A stretch of 64,000 nucleotides of DNA, taken from NCBI GenBank assembly GCA_001986395.2, contig MQVO02000003.1, positions 1,426,001 to 1,490,000 on the forward strand, in the 5' to 3' direction. Shown piece after piece: positions 1-12,287 of the stretch. The number at the start of each line of letters is the position of its first letter. The stretch's first letter is position 1. The notes under the pieces were generated by a model, which saw only the letters and a program-made list of their open reading frames with translations, made no database searches and was not told where the DNA came from. This stretch comes from Irpex lacteus (Eukaryota; Basidiomycota; Agaricomycetes; Polyporales; Irpicaceae). A program made the position numbers and the translations under genes.

Positions 1-699
1 GAAGAGAGGGAAACCGGTGGGATGATGTCACCATCGTGGGAACTCTTACATGCTCCGCGACATCCAATCAGCTTCAGCCCATTATCCACGCAGGCAAGCT
101 AATCTTTGCGGCAGTCCTCGAGCCGTGTTGGGTGAGGGACGATATGTAGGAGACGCTTGTGCCTCGGTAGGCGAGCCGCATTATATCGATGAAAATCTCT
201 ACGAATATATGTCCTAGAATACTCAAACACGCCAGTCATGAGGTCTTGAGGGCACGAATGGCTCAAGTAAGCCCAGACCTTTTACAAATTTCTGCGTCTA
301 GACATATGGATTCTCCCATGAATATACACTGCATTCAAAATACGTGCGAAACTCTCACGTTACTCCTGTTTATCGCAATTAGTACTACTATTCAAGCATA
401 CGGTAAGTATATACGCAGTATGAATACATATAAGGTAATAAATAGCATCTGAATGGGTGTTATAGACATGAAAGCGGACAATTGTGCTCGATGAATAACA
501 GCACCTTACTCAACGCCCCCGCCACGCGCAATGCACAGATCGTTATCTCGATCGCGCGTCTTTCTGACTCAAGGGCGCCAGAGCGCCTGACATGCATGTC
601 CTTTTCGACCATATCATCTCCTCCGCGTATCGCGACACCGACGTTTCCCTCTCCCTCGAGATCATGTTTAAATAATTCGCCATACACGAACATATCATT
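1..699. other. Intergenic region, left edge
   Basis: No gene is supported here. Small open frames (for example 189-452 on the plus strand) have no recognisable domain and no coding-like splice pattern. The last stretch before position 700 is the presumed promoter and 5' leader of the polymerase eta gene. Confidence 0.5.
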
Positions 700-3639
700 A
701 TGTCTTCATCTAAACCCCCGAGCTCCCTTTGGAAAGGCAAAGCAAAAGCCACCACCGAATCACATTCAGACTTCGACCCCGCCGACCTCAACCCGGTTAT
801 TACTTACCGCCACCTCCATTCCCACAATCTTGGTGTCAAAGATCCTCTGAGAGTCATAGCTCTTTGTGACAGTGACGCGTTCTACGCTGCCTGCGAACAA
901 GTACGCCTCGGACTTGACCCCTCCCTCCCTCTTGTCGTCCTTCAATGGGATTCGCTCATCGCTGTCAACTATCCGGCAAGGAAATATGGAATAACTAGGA
1001 TGAGCAAGGTGAAGGATGCGTTGAGGAAGTGTCCCGACTTGCAGGTGGTTCATGTGGCGACATATAGGGAAGGGGAGGCGGAACCTGGGTATTGGGAGAA
1101 TCCGGATACGTTGACCCATAAGGTAAGTATAGAGGCACGTTTGACGCGTCACAACGCGTCTATCTTAAGCTTCTGCTGAACGAGTGTGCCTAGGTGTCGC
1201 TAGATTACTACCGTCGCGAGAGTTGGAAGGTCTACCACATGTTTAAGGACGGCCTACCGACTGGCGAAGTGGGTACGCCGTCTTCGATCTGAGCCCCTTT
1301 CCCCTACTAACCAACTCAACGCACTTTGTCACATTTCACCGATAGAGAAAGCCTCTATAGATGAAGCCTTCATAGACTTCACACATCCTGTACGCGAAGA
1401 GATCCTCAAGCGCTATCCTTACCTCGCCACAGTCCCGCCTGATGCGCCGGACGGCAAAGACAGTCCACTTCCACCGCCGCCTCCTATATCTTGGGATAAA
1501 CTGAGTACAGTTATCCCTATCAATCCGCCGCCACCAGAACCCAAGGTGGAGGATGCTGCGGAAGAAGAACAGATTTCCAGAGAAGGTGAAATCAAGGCCG
1601 TGGACGGCGAAGACGACGTCTCGCAATCACAAGTAGAAGCGGAGTCAGAGAATGTACAGCCTGACTGGAATGATCCTATAGAGGAGGACGACAGCCCTAA
1701 TACATGGCATGACGTTGCGCTTTCCATCGCTGCTGAGCTTATGGGACGTATACGACAAGATATATTCACGAAACTCGGATATTCCACGTCTGCGGTGCGT
1801 ATATCTTGTGCAGAGCTTCACAGGTTGTATTTGGTGGACAGAAAATGCTCACTATGCCTTCTTTCCGGAAGATAGGGTATCGCAAGGAATAAATTTCTGG
1901 CCAAGGTACACCAGATTTGCGGCATCAACATTCCGCTTCCAATACTCACCCACACTGCCCTAGCTCACGGCGTCATATCGTAAACCAAACGGTCAAGTGC
2001 GTGAAGTACCTATTACATGCTATCTCGCATCATAGGCATTGACCCGCCACCTAGAGTATCCTAAGAAACGCCGCCATCCCGAATTATCTCAAGCCAATGC
2101 CTTTTCAGAAGGTCTGCAACTCGAATTACGTGAGACTATATTCTTACAGGCCGTATCCCACTTAGATTCGATTTCTGGGAGGCAAGCTCGGCGAAGCACT
2201 AGCTCAAGAGTACGATGTCTCGCTCGTCAGCGATCTCCAGTAAGATTATTGTCTTGTTCCCTCACTTCTTACTCATACCTCTTTCACCTGCAGTTCGGTT
2301 AGCCTTGGTAAGTACTGGGGTCGACTAACTGAGTAGTTCGATGACGTTAATGTTTGTCTCACCCGTTCTTTGAAAGACGAGATGCAGCGCAAATTTGGCG
2401 AAGAGTCTATATGGGTGTGGGAGATTCTGAGGTTGGTCTATTCTCAGTATTCATGCCTTTATCGAAGCTAATAATGTCATAGAGGCATCGATCGTACCGA
2501 AGGTTCGTGACCACTGGACTTCGCCTTGTACACTCTCCTAAGCGTTTAACTATAGTCAAGGAGAAACCACCGGTCACGAAGAGCATGCTCGCATCGAAGA
2601 ACCTTCCTCATCCTATTACGAATGCCGCACAGGGTCAGCATTGGATTCGCGTACTCGCCGCCGAATTGGCGTTGCGGCTCCGTGAGGCACGAGAATCTAT
2701 ACCCGCGTTATGGCCTAAGTCCATTGTCTTACATGTTCGCCAAAGTGAGTGCTTGACAACTGCAGATCTAACTCTTGGAAGGCACTGACTGAAATCATCA
2801 TAGGTTATGATTCTTTCCGTTCCAAGCAAGCTCCCTTCCCCTTTACGCGCGACATCACTGTGGATGGCATCGCAAACGCAGGGGACAAGCTGTGGAAGGC
2901 GCTGGTGGGGACAGCTGCAACAAGGAAGGCGCCCTTGAAGGTTACCAACCTATCATTGAGCTTCTCGGGCATCGAAAGTATGGAGACGGGTCAGAGGATG
3001 ATTGAGGGGTTCCTCGGAGGCAAGGACTTGAGTGGTAGTCTGGACAGACCCAAGGCTAAGAGGAAACGGTCAGAGTCCGATGATGGAGGGGAGGAGAGCG
3101 AAGATGTAGGGTCTAATCGGCGGCGCGTTGGTGATGTCAAGAAAGATATGGCGGCCACAGGTGATCAAGGAACGTTGCCCACGGTTACTAATCACACAGA
3201 AGACCAATATGCGTATACTTGCGACCGATGCGGACGCCGGATCTCCTTACCTTCTTCGTTTATTGAAAGCCTCGGAGCGATAAGAAGTGGGAGCGGCCAT
3301 GGAGACAGTGATAAACATTCCGTTGTTGCTATCGAGGACGGACTAGATATCGAGGAAGCAGCAGATGCGATCAAAGAAGCACTCGAACGGTTGCAGCGGG
3401 AACATGACGACTTTCATTTTGCGCAGGATTTGCAGAAGGCAGGTGATGGGACGTCGAACGGCAAGTTCAAGCCTGGTGATGCGCGTGCAGCGAGATCGGG
3501 GAGTGCGACAAACGGAAGTGGGAGTTCGAGTAAGGGTGCTGCAATCAAGAAGAGAAAGAAAACTGCGAGTGAAAGAAAACTGACGACCAAGATAAAAGAG
3601 CCGAAGGGGAATATCTCAAAGTTCTTTGTGCAGAAGTAG
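700..3639 (+). CDS. RAD30: DNA polymerase eta, Y-family translesion polymerase
   Basis: This is an error-prone polymerase that copies past UV photoproducts in the nucleus. The N-terminus carries the Y-family palm motif CDSDAFYAACEQ. The second catalytic motif, ASIDEAFIDFT, lies near 1350. Further on are LGYSTSA|GIARNKFLAK, LRNAAIPNYLKPMPFQK and RFLGGKLGEALAQEY, each joined across short introns, as in Rad30/POLH. The C-terminal half holds a single UBZ-type zinc finger (CDRCGRR near 3220, HDDFHFAQDL near 3400) that in the family binds ubiquitinated PCNA. The extreme C-terminus, NISKFFVQK, resembles a PIP box but lacks the leading Gln. I count about ten introns and no frame break. The start at 700 gives a palm domain directly after about 50 residues. 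The next gene is in the same orientation. Confidence 0.95.
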
Positions 3640-4365
3640 GAGGCCTCCAATGGAGTTCTTATCTTGCAGCCATGCTCGTAGTCAGAGTCTTTAGAGACAG
3701 TTCGTTCTACTTGGCAATTTATGGACGAAGCATGTGAGAATTTGATTTGCTGGCAAGGTTTGACAGGCGCCCGACAGATCGGGATGATTGGCTGTGGCCA
3801 GTTTCACATGCATCACTGCCAGTAGTTACTCTGCGTATAATCCTCCAAGTTGTTCAGTTGCACCTCCAAATCTTCGTCTGTGGCCAGCAAAAAATACAGG
3901 AATGGCTTGCAAAGTATCTTCGAAAACAGCGCAGGCTCAGCAGTGCAGATCAAACACGGGCCAGTGACGACAACGCAGGGGCGCGACATGGATATCTGAC
4001 ACGAGTCTACCGACATGGCATCAATGATGGCACACCGCCTCTGTGGACACTTACATCTTGACGGCCTCCGGTTCTTGTTCTCTTCCTTGTGGACTACCAC
4101 TACCTCTCTCTTTTCCTCTCTTCTCCTTTCGTTTTCTTCTTTCTTTCTCTCCCTTGGGACCGGTTCCTTGGCCGTCTGCTCTCTGGTTCAGACGTTGCTC
4201 AACTTTTCCTTACGACATCAAGACTCAGGCGCAGGTCGACCCCTCTGCAAAGCCCAGTCTGTCCGGAACAGTCATATCCAAGAGGCTTATTTCGTGTCAT
4301 TGACTTGACCCTTTTACGTTCATTCTTCGTGCCCTATACCTTTTCGTTCTTCAATACCTTTAACG
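3640..4365. promoter_or_regulatory. Intergenic region with pyrimidine-rich promoter tract
   Basis: This is the 3' flank of the polymerase eta gene followed by the promoter of the 7TM receptor gene. From about 4070 to 4165 the plus strand is strongly C/T-rich, a common feature of fungal core promoters and leaders. No separate gene is supported. Confidence 0.5.
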
Positions 4366-6915
4366 ATGTCTTCTTCGCAAGTTTTCTCTGCTTTCCAGGG
4401 TGGTCAGGGTGCCGCATTGGCTGTGAGTGTTTCACAAATAGTTCTGACACGGCACGCTGATACGCCAACCGGTTTTGGCGCAATAGACGGTCGTCGTTTT
4501 CGCCGTGCTCTCTTTCGTAGCGATCGACTTCGTATGGCTACGCGTGCTCGTAGTCGGTGTTAACCAGCTGCTGGGACGCAGTAGCATGCAGGCCATCAAG
4601 CGCGAACGCGCCATCTTTCATTCTCAACTCGGAGCCTATATGGCGAGCTTGCTGTTTGCCAACTTGCTTAGCAGCATTGCTTTCATTGTCAACGCGACCT
4701 GGGTGTCTCAAGGTGGAATTACAACTGGTGCGTGTACAGATTACACGCCTTTATTACAATTATTGACAAGAGCAATTTCATAAGGCGGTCTTTGCACATC
4801 GCAAGGTATGATAATTGCGTGTCACCCCTCTTCTCTCAGGATCCTCATTCAGTTATTTCATAGCCACTTTGAGCCAGATTGCAGATGTCGCGGGTGCATA
4901 CTTCACTGGTGCCATCGCCGTTCACACGTTCACGTCTCTCGTACTCAAGTACCGACTTCCCTTGTGGTTTGTCTTGGGAGCTGTCCTCTTTGGCTGGGCC
5001 GTTGCTATTATCCTAGGTGAGCATACAGATGTAGACATCTATTATATCATCGTTTTCTAACATCGATTGTGAAGCTATCTTCCCGATCCAGACCCAAACA
5101 AAGCTTGGCTCTTTCTACACCATCAACGGATTGACCTGCGACATCTCTCCTCAGTATCCGTTATTTGAAACCGTTATCCACCTTGTCCCCGTAAGCCTTT
5201 CTCACAGAACTCAAACTCCACCAACTGTCACTCACTGGTGGGAATGCTCTAGATCTTCATTGCATCGCTTGTTGCAGCCATTTTCTACTCGCTTGTGTTC
5301 CTTATCTTGCGCGGTACCATCGCTATCCATGGCGGCCTGAAGCTCAACCTCGACTACGAGGCCCGCAGGACCACCATGTACGACAGCCACGAGTATCCCA
5401 GGTTTATCGCTGCTATCGCTCGTAGCATGCTCTGGTACCCAGTTGGTAAGCATACTGCTCATTTGAAACTCTTGTCGAAGAAGACTTATCGTATTGTGCA
5501 CAGCCTACGTCGTATTGATGTTTCCGCATCTGGTTACATGCCTTCTCCACGCCTCGGGCTTCAAGGTATCTGAAACTGGGAGGATCATCACCGCTGCCAC
5601 ATCTGCCTTGCTAGGTAAGAAATCAACGCCGCTTTCCATCTCTCAAATCATACTGACAGTGCTTTCAGGCCTTGCCAACGTTCTCATCTTCTACAACACC
5701 ATCCGTATCATGGGTCCCGCCTTCGATGGAACTGGCACTTCCAGGACATCCGAGAAATCGATCGGCGAGAAGAGCTTCGTCGCTGACTCCGTCTCTCCTG
5801 TTGATGTTGCCCCCTCAGTCGCATCCATCCGTGCTCCCGCACGCGCATTCCCTCCTCCCCGTAGTGTTGTCTCTGAGCGATCCTTTGAGACTTTTGGTTC
5901 TGGTCACAGCCGTCAAGCCTCCTCCATCAGTTCCGTCGGCGCTGATTCGACACGGCGCTTGATTCCTGCCGCCCACCTGAAGCAAAGCAGGTCTGACAGC
6001 CCTGCTCCACATGAGATCGGCCGCTCTATCACGCCTGTTTCTGAGCTGAACGAGATAATCAGCAACGGTTCCGACAAGTCTGTTCCTCGTCTCACTGTCA
6101 CTGTCCCTGAGCATGCCAACTCGCTCCCTGCGCCTCGCCGTGACGGCCGCTCGCCTGTTGTCCGTAACCCCTCTGCCATCTCACCTGTCCAGCCTTCTGC
6201 GATGATGCCCATTCCACTCACTGGAAGGAAGTCACCGTCGTCTCCGGAGAGCGAGTATCCTGTTTCCCAACGCACCTCCTTCATCAACATGTACGCTTCG
6301 AACGAGGAGGTACCTGCTATGCCCACCTTTGCGTTCGCCTCTCCCGGATACTCCTCCTCCTCTCCTGCGTCTGATGGAGAGGAGAGTGACGCTCCTCGCA
6401 GCGCCTTCTCACAGAAGATGCCTATCCCCGCTGTCACTCCCCGCCCGAACAGGCCTAAGCCCAAGTCTCTGAAGTCTGAGATGCTTGACCGTTTGAGTGT
6501 TCTCGACTCACCTGAGGAATCCGGTGGACTTAGCTCTATCGCATGGGCGAGCCTCGTCGCGAACGCAGCTACGAGCAACGGCGGTGTCCGGTCCGCGACC
6601 CATGCTCCCTTCGCATACTCTGAAAGAGACGAGAAGAAAGCATCCCGCCGGCGCTCGAGGTCGGTGGATAGCTGGGTTGTGGAAGAGGCTGAGGCGCTCG
6701 ACGTTCCGTCGATGTTGCGTCCTGGTGTCAAATCGCCCCGCGCGCCTTCCTCTGCGAGGTTACCGAGGTCGACATCCAATGCTTCTACTCTGGCATCACC
6801 GAGGCCATTGCCGCAACCTAGGTCTGCCGTGCCTTCGTCTGGGTTCGCTGGTGAGAGGGTACGTGACGGTCCTTCCCGAGTGCCGACGTATAGGACCTTT
6901 GGTAGGAACGACTAA
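4366..6915 (+). CDS. Seven-TM receptor, git3/cAMP-receptor-like GPCR
   Basis: This is a predicted plasma-membrane receptor. Joined exons give seven hydrophobic segments: TVVVFAVLSFVAIDFVWL; a second around ASLLFANLLSSIAFIV; a third around IATLSQIADVAGAYFTG; LWFVLGAVLFGWAVAIIL; FIASLVAAIFYSLVFLIL; one around SMLWYPVAYVVLMFPHLV; and LANVLIFYNTIRIMG. A cytoplasmic tail of about 400 residues follows, rich in Ser, Pro and Arg, with many potential phosphorylation sites. The layout matches basidiomycete family-A-like/git3-like receptors, which in fungi feed the G-alpha/cAMP pathway. The start at 4366 places about 19 residues before the first intron. At least seven short introns interrupt the membrane part, while the tail is one uninterrupted exon. 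The ligand is unknown. The neighbouring Ras genes make a signalling context possible, but that is inference. Confidence 0.8.
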
Positions 6916-8495
6916 GCTACGGGAGTTCCGGGATCTGTGATTTCAGTGGTAATGTAGCTGGGTGCTGAAGGAAGGCATGATGTGCAGAGCGCGGCATAGT
7001 GGGGACACGGGTCTCATACGGTGTCATTCTAAGCCTCGTCCATTGAGAGGATATGCATGCGCGCACACAAAGATAGCAGGCTTTGCGGTCACAGCAGATC
7101 CTATAGGCTACTCGTGATGTCGATGCCCGATCGTATGCTTCAGTTTAATAGTTGTACTGTGTACACACCCTCGCATTCACGTTGATCATGATTGCGCAAC
7201 TACCCTGTTGCTTAATTTATTCCTAATTGGTTTCGTAAATTCATGTTTTTCGCCTGATTGGCCAGAACTGTAGTGGGAGACGTCCGGACCAGTCACTTGA
7301 TATTGTGTGCATTTATTTGGACTTTGTTAGCACTGTATAATAGGCGCAATTGCAGCCAACGTTAACGCGTTAACGGTTCGTATGTATAAATACAGGATCC
7401 TTGCTTCCACTGTATTTGAACCTTCACCGCAACGCTGTCCGGCCTCCCAGTCTCAGAGCTACTCAACTTCGGCTCTCTCAGTTTGGCTAGATTGCTATCC
7501 GGGATACAATCAACCTTCTGCCAATGAGAAGTTATAGCAAGGAACCTGTTACCTGAAGGAAGTGCCCGTACACAGAAACAGACAAGAGGTATCAATCATG
7601 GAGCAGAACACAGCCCATGTATCATGAAGATCATCAGGCACTTCAAGTTAATCCAGGCACAGAGAAGAGGAAGACGACACATTGTTCAAGTTGGCTAAAT
7701 ATACCGCTGCGGGGCAGGGCGCCATGTTCGACTTGTTATAGTATTCAGGTTTGGATTCGAGAGCTAAGTACTAAGTCTCCACCTGGTACTATCCTGTGAT
7801 TTTGACAGAAACCGAATGGCGCGATGCTCAAGTGTAGATTCCAAGCAATTAGATCACACTTTATCTCACCTCTTGTAACGATACGGCCTCGCTTGCTCAG
7901 AGTGGCACAGCGCTGAGTCGCAACCAGTGCCAACGCGATAACATTTACAATGCTAGCAAAACTAGTATGTCCAATACCTCAATAATCAAGCCCAATAATA
8001 CACGCAAAGTAACCGCACCCCCAACTCGTGGTCATCAGAATCAATGATACGCATAGTAAGTCCAACCACCACAACTGTTCGCATCCACACGAACTGATCG
8101 CAGCGCCACAAAAGGTGCCGCCTTTCCCTCCCTCTTCATACCCAACTACTTCGACAGGCTTCCCAGATATGATCGAGTCAGGATTGTTATTAGGGAAGCC
8201 CTAATTTGAAGAAGGCTGCCAGGCAACCTTGTGAAATCTGACGCTGCATTGTTGCCACGCCTTCAGGGTGTTGACGCGTTGACGGGTGCAGTGCACTGAG
8301 TCCGAGGGGTGAGGAGAAGGTACTTGTACTCGCCACGTACCCATCTTTCCAACTTTTACCTTCTGCCATTCTTACCAGACCACACGACTTCGTCTAAGTG
8401 AACTCTACCCGACACTCTCAGGCTGGCTTGGGTATTGAGATCAGACAGACGTTCCTCATTCATTACTATATCAATTCAGAGTCAACGTCTTCAGG
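6916..8495. other. Intergenic region upstream of the Ras cluster
   Basis: About 1.6 kb with no convincing gene. Short open frames (minus strand 7362-7595 and 7745-7933) lack domains. The final 150 bases before 8496 are C/T-rich and fit a promoter and leader for the first Ras gene. Confidence 0.5.
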
Positions 8496-9483
8496 ATGTC
8501 TAAGGTACGCCCTTTTGACCTTGAAGGGTCCTGTGAGCTGATATTACTGCCCGCTAAGCCCTCGCAGGCAGGTTTCATGAGAGAATACAAGCTCGTAGTA
8601 GTCGGTGGTGGTGGTGAGTATCATTACATCATGCCTTAGCACGACGTCTAAGGCTAACCCATTTTCGCACATCATAGCTGTCGGAAAGTCGTGCCTAACT
8701 ATCCAGTTCATCCAGAGCCACTTTGTAGGGGAGTATGATCCTACAATCGAGGGTAAGAGCACCCGAACTGGCTCCGCGTAGCTCTGCATCCTGATAGACG
8801 GCGTCAGATTCGTACCGAAAGCAGTGTACCATAGACGACGAAGTAGCGCTTCTCGATGTCCTCGACACAGCCGGTCAAGAGGAATACATGCAAGTTCCCT
8901 CCCTGACATCGTCTTGGTTGTTCAAGCTCACACGTACCTTGTCAGTGCGATGCGAGAGCAGTATCTCCGGACGGGGGAAGGCTTCCTGCTTGTCTACTCT
9001 ATTGCTGATCGCCAGTCTTTCGAGGAGATCGGAGGGTTATACCAGCATATTTTGCGCATCAAGGATATCGACTCTTGCCCCGCCGTGATCATCGGCAACA
9101 AATGTGACCTTGAATTTGATCGTCAAGTTGGGATGAACGGTAAATACCTTGGCCATGCCCAATAACTCCGAAGGCGATGTTGACGTGAATGTCCTGTTTT
9201 AGAGGGACGCGACCTTGCGAAACACTATGGGTGCAAGTTCATCGAGACTTCTGCGAAACAACGCATCAACGTCGATGAAGCGTTTGCCACTGTTGTGCGA
9301 GAAATCAAGCGCTTTGAGAAGGTATAGTGTTGAAATCCAGCAGAGTAACGACACCACTCACCGTCTGCTTTGTAGGTTCATCAACATGGCCGTCCAGGGC
9401 AGCAACTATCCATGGGACAACAAGGCGGACGCCACGAAGAAGATAGCGCAGGCGGATGCTGCGGCAGTTGTATTGTGGCCTAG
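8496..9483 (+). CDS. Ras small GTPase, paralogue 1
   Basis: This is a membrane-anchored molecular switch. Joined exons read [18 protein letters not shown], then [38 protein letters not shown] and ETSAKQR, ending in [10 protein letters not shown]. The last four residues (CIVA) are a CaaX box preceded by Cys pairs that could be palmitoylated. The P-loop residue equivalent to Ras Gly13 is Ala, because the codon split by the second intron reads G|CT at 8678. The effector loop has VGEYDPTIE where Ras normally has VDEYDPTIE. One intron (8890-8945) appears to start with GC instead of GT. The downstream Ras gene has an intron at the same place. The gene is more diverged than its tandem neighbour but all G-box residues needed for nucleotide binding are present. 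Confidence 0.93.
8890..8945 (+). other. Probable GC-AG intron in Ras paralogue 1
   Basis: The exon ends GAA TAC AT and the next exon must resume T GCG ATG CGA to continue the Ras frame (EY-x-AMREQY). The only junction that fits starts with GCAAGT at 8890 and ends in CAG at 8945. The nearest GT at 8893 would break the frame. The tandem Ras gene has a GT-AG intron at the same codon and phase (10858-10914, 57 nt against 56 nt). Confidence 0.75.
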
Positions 9484-10417
9484 AGTAAAGTAAACTCTGG
9501 GGGCCAGATGTTAGATCCTGAGGGGGCGAAGAAGCCTAGAAAGAAGTTCACTATTATTGTTCTCGTTTTGGATGCTATCTTGTTGTAGAATTCCGACATA
9601 CCCAATACGCTAGATAAAGCAAATCTGTATGAATATCTCTATGTATGTTTATATATAGTGTGTATCTTGAACGTCCGATTCATTGCATTGAGATGAGTAG
9701 AAACCTGGAGTTTGGACGGCGACCTGGAATATTCACGACAGGTTCAATTGCAACAGAAGCAAAATATGCGTACCTCAAGCATGTCTCGTTTTCCGACTGA
9801 TTACATTATCTTCGAATTCAAAGACATTATGGGCCCTATGTCGCCTTCAAGAAGAGGTTGATGCCAAAATCACCTGTACGTTCGGCTGAAATTGAAGCTT
9901 TTGGTCACGTTAGAATAGCAACTCGAGTGGTTGTCCCCTTGCCATGAGTCTGTCTTAAACAAACACATATGCAGCCAACCCCACAACCTGTAAAACTATA
10001 AGTCTATCCGCGCAGAGATGAACAAACTTATAATGTGCATCACCATGCGGAGACCGGAGACGAAGCTGATAAAGCGAGCAGCAGCTGAGGGAGCTGGCTT
10101 GCTTACAGCTGATGTCTATCGGATAGGCTGTTTTATTGTGGCCTGAAACTGGCTGTTTCCAGCGGACTTGGATTGCGATAACTGCTTACCATGGCCATGA
10201 TGCATGACGGTGCGGACGAAAACCGCAGGTGCGGCAGATACGAAACTATGGGCGTCTATAAGCGCTCCGACTATTTACAGTTATTTGTTTCCCATCACTC
10301 CGTGTCTGTCAGAACCGGTCCAGTATCAGGGAGTTGCATGACCAGTTCCTCGACTCTCTTGTCTTCCACCTCCACCTTTCCCTCTCTTTCATTTCAGAAC
10401 ATCCAAGTACACTCAAT
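9484..10417. other. Spacer between tandem Ras genes
   Basis: This holds the 3' flank of Ras paralogue 1 and the promoter of paralogue 2. A C/T-rich tract runs from about 10335 to 10400, just before the start codon. No other gene is seen. Confidence 0.55.
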
Positions 10418-11459
10418 ATGTCTAGGGTACGCATACCAGCGATGCTGCGAGTGATATTGACAGCCACTGAAGCTTGCGGCGTAGGCTCAGTTCTTGAGGG
10501 AGTACAAGCTCGTGGTCGTGGGAGGTGGTGGTCAGTATCAGTATAGCCATTCCCTACGAGAAAGCACTGAGAAACAATTTCACAGGTGTCGGAAAGTCGT
10601 GCTTGACCATCCAGTTCATTCAGAGCCATTTCGTGGACGAGTATGACCCGACAATTGAGGGTGAGTAATCCTTTACACCGGATTGTCAAGTCTGGCGTCG
10701 TTCTCGGCATAGGCCATTTGCGTCAGCATCTATTATACCGTTACTCATCTTATGGGATGTCCGTCAATTCTTCAGACTCGTACCGAAAGCAGTGCGTCAT
10801 CGACGATGATGTTGCCCTCCTCGATGTCTTGGATACAGCTGGTCAGGAGGAATACGGGTGGGTTCAGTTCACTCCTTTCTTATGTACCCGGTTGCCTAAT
10901 GACTTGGTTGACAGTGCTATGCGAGAGCAGTACATGCGCACGGGCGAGGGCTTCTTGCTCGTCTACTCCATCACGTCCCGCACCTCTTTCGAGGAAATCA
11001 GCACTTTCTACCAGCAGATCCTGAGAGTGAAAGATATGGATACCTTCCCCGTGATCATCGTTGCTAACAAGTGCGATCTCGAGTTTGAGCGCCAAGTGGG
11101 CATGAACGGTATGTTTGTGATTTCTCACCAAAGCTGTATCACAGGATGACTGATGGCGTGTTACGCAGAGGGTCGTGATCTCGCCAAGCACTTTAACTGC
11201 AAGTTCATCGAGACCTCTGCTAAGCAGCGTATCAACGTCGATGAGGCTTTCACCAACCTTGTACGGGAAATCAGGAAATACAACAAGGTGCGAGTTCTTC
11301 ATATAGTAGTGGCGCACAGCTGACTCACGGTCTCTCCAGGAGCAACAAACCGGTCGCCCCGGCCAGCAATCTGGTCCTCCTGGAGCCCCTGGAGCGTACA
11401 ATAGCGCAAACATGGATGAGGGTGCAGGCGGTTGCTGCGCAGGATGCGTCGTCGTATAA
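10418..11459 (+). CDS. ras1: Ras small GTPase, paralogue 2 (canonical)
   Basis: This is a canonical fungal Ras. Joined exons read [18 protein letters not shown] then [44 protein letters not shown] and [15 protein letters not shown] hypervariable tail rich in Gly, Pro and Gln ends in [10 protein letters not shown], giving a CVVV CaaX box with upstream Cys residues for palmitoylation. Intron positions match those of the upstream paralogue, including the intron inside the first P-loop Gly codons and the one after EEY. This supports tandem duplication. In fungi such proteins act upstream of cAMP and MAPK pathways controlling growth and mating. The symbol is assigned by family resemblance only. 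Confidence 0.95.
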
Positions 11460-12287
11460 CTGCACTTCTCCCTTACCCCGTTGTTAAGCGACGGAACTCA
11501 CTACCACCCCATGCCTCTCGTTTTAACTCCGTTTTCTCATCGTTCCTTCATCTCCCGTTGCCTTTTCTCCTCGTTTCCTCATTTCTTTTCCCATGCCCAT
11601 GGTTCTCGTCATATCGTTGCTGCTTTCTTGTTTGTAACCGCGTTCGCTTCTTATTTTATTGTTTTCCGTTGACCCTAGCTCCCACCACCTCCTTCTGACA
11701 AGTTGGTCATGTCGTTCGTTGCACTGCCTTTACTGGGATCGGGATAATCTGGAAATTTAGACTTATACCTCGTATGTCATAGGTCATATACTTAGGAGGC
11801 GTTGCAATTTATGCAATTTTCTCCTCAGCCCGACGGCGTGCTGGCTCTTTGGTATGTGTGCCTGCCCATGCAGCGGGGAACGAAGATCAGGCACTATATG
11901 AGGTTTGTCATACGCGGTGACATCTACCCTATGATCTCAGGTTTTGTTCGCAGCTTTTCCCTCTCGAAGGTAGGATGAACGCTGACGAATGCGATGAATG
12001 ATATATTCGGGAAGCCCGACGACATGAGAATGATTAATAGTGTTCGCGTTCGATCACAGATGCAAACACTTGGGAATTTATCTTTCCTGATGTTTTTGAT
12101 GCACTTGATAGCGGGGGTGAGAGCGAACGAACAAGGCCGAACCTACTCTACAGCTCTCGTGAAGACAAAATATATATTACACGGCTATGCGAGCAGAATA
12201 GAGAATAGAAGAGGAATAGATTGCCCCCCCTCCCCCGGCCATATTTCCGCAACTCAGCTTTCCAACTATATACTGATGCATGACATA
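11460..12287. other. Convergent 3' region between Ras genes
   Basis: This lies between the stop of Ras paralogue 2 (plus) and the stop of the diverged Ras-like gene (minus). The first 250 bases are strongly C/T-rich (about 11480-11700) and are probably 3' UTR. No gene is supported. Confidence 0.5.

Noticed and set aside
5913..6779. 288-residue open frame antisense to the 7TM receptor tail
   Set aside because: It is a shadow of the low-complexity Ser/Pro/Arg coding tail on the other strand and has no domain or independent start context.
8496..11459. Ras paralogue 1 as a pseudogene because of the missing GT donor
   Set aside because: A GCAAGT donor restores the frame and all other exons, the CaaX box and the G-boxes are intact.
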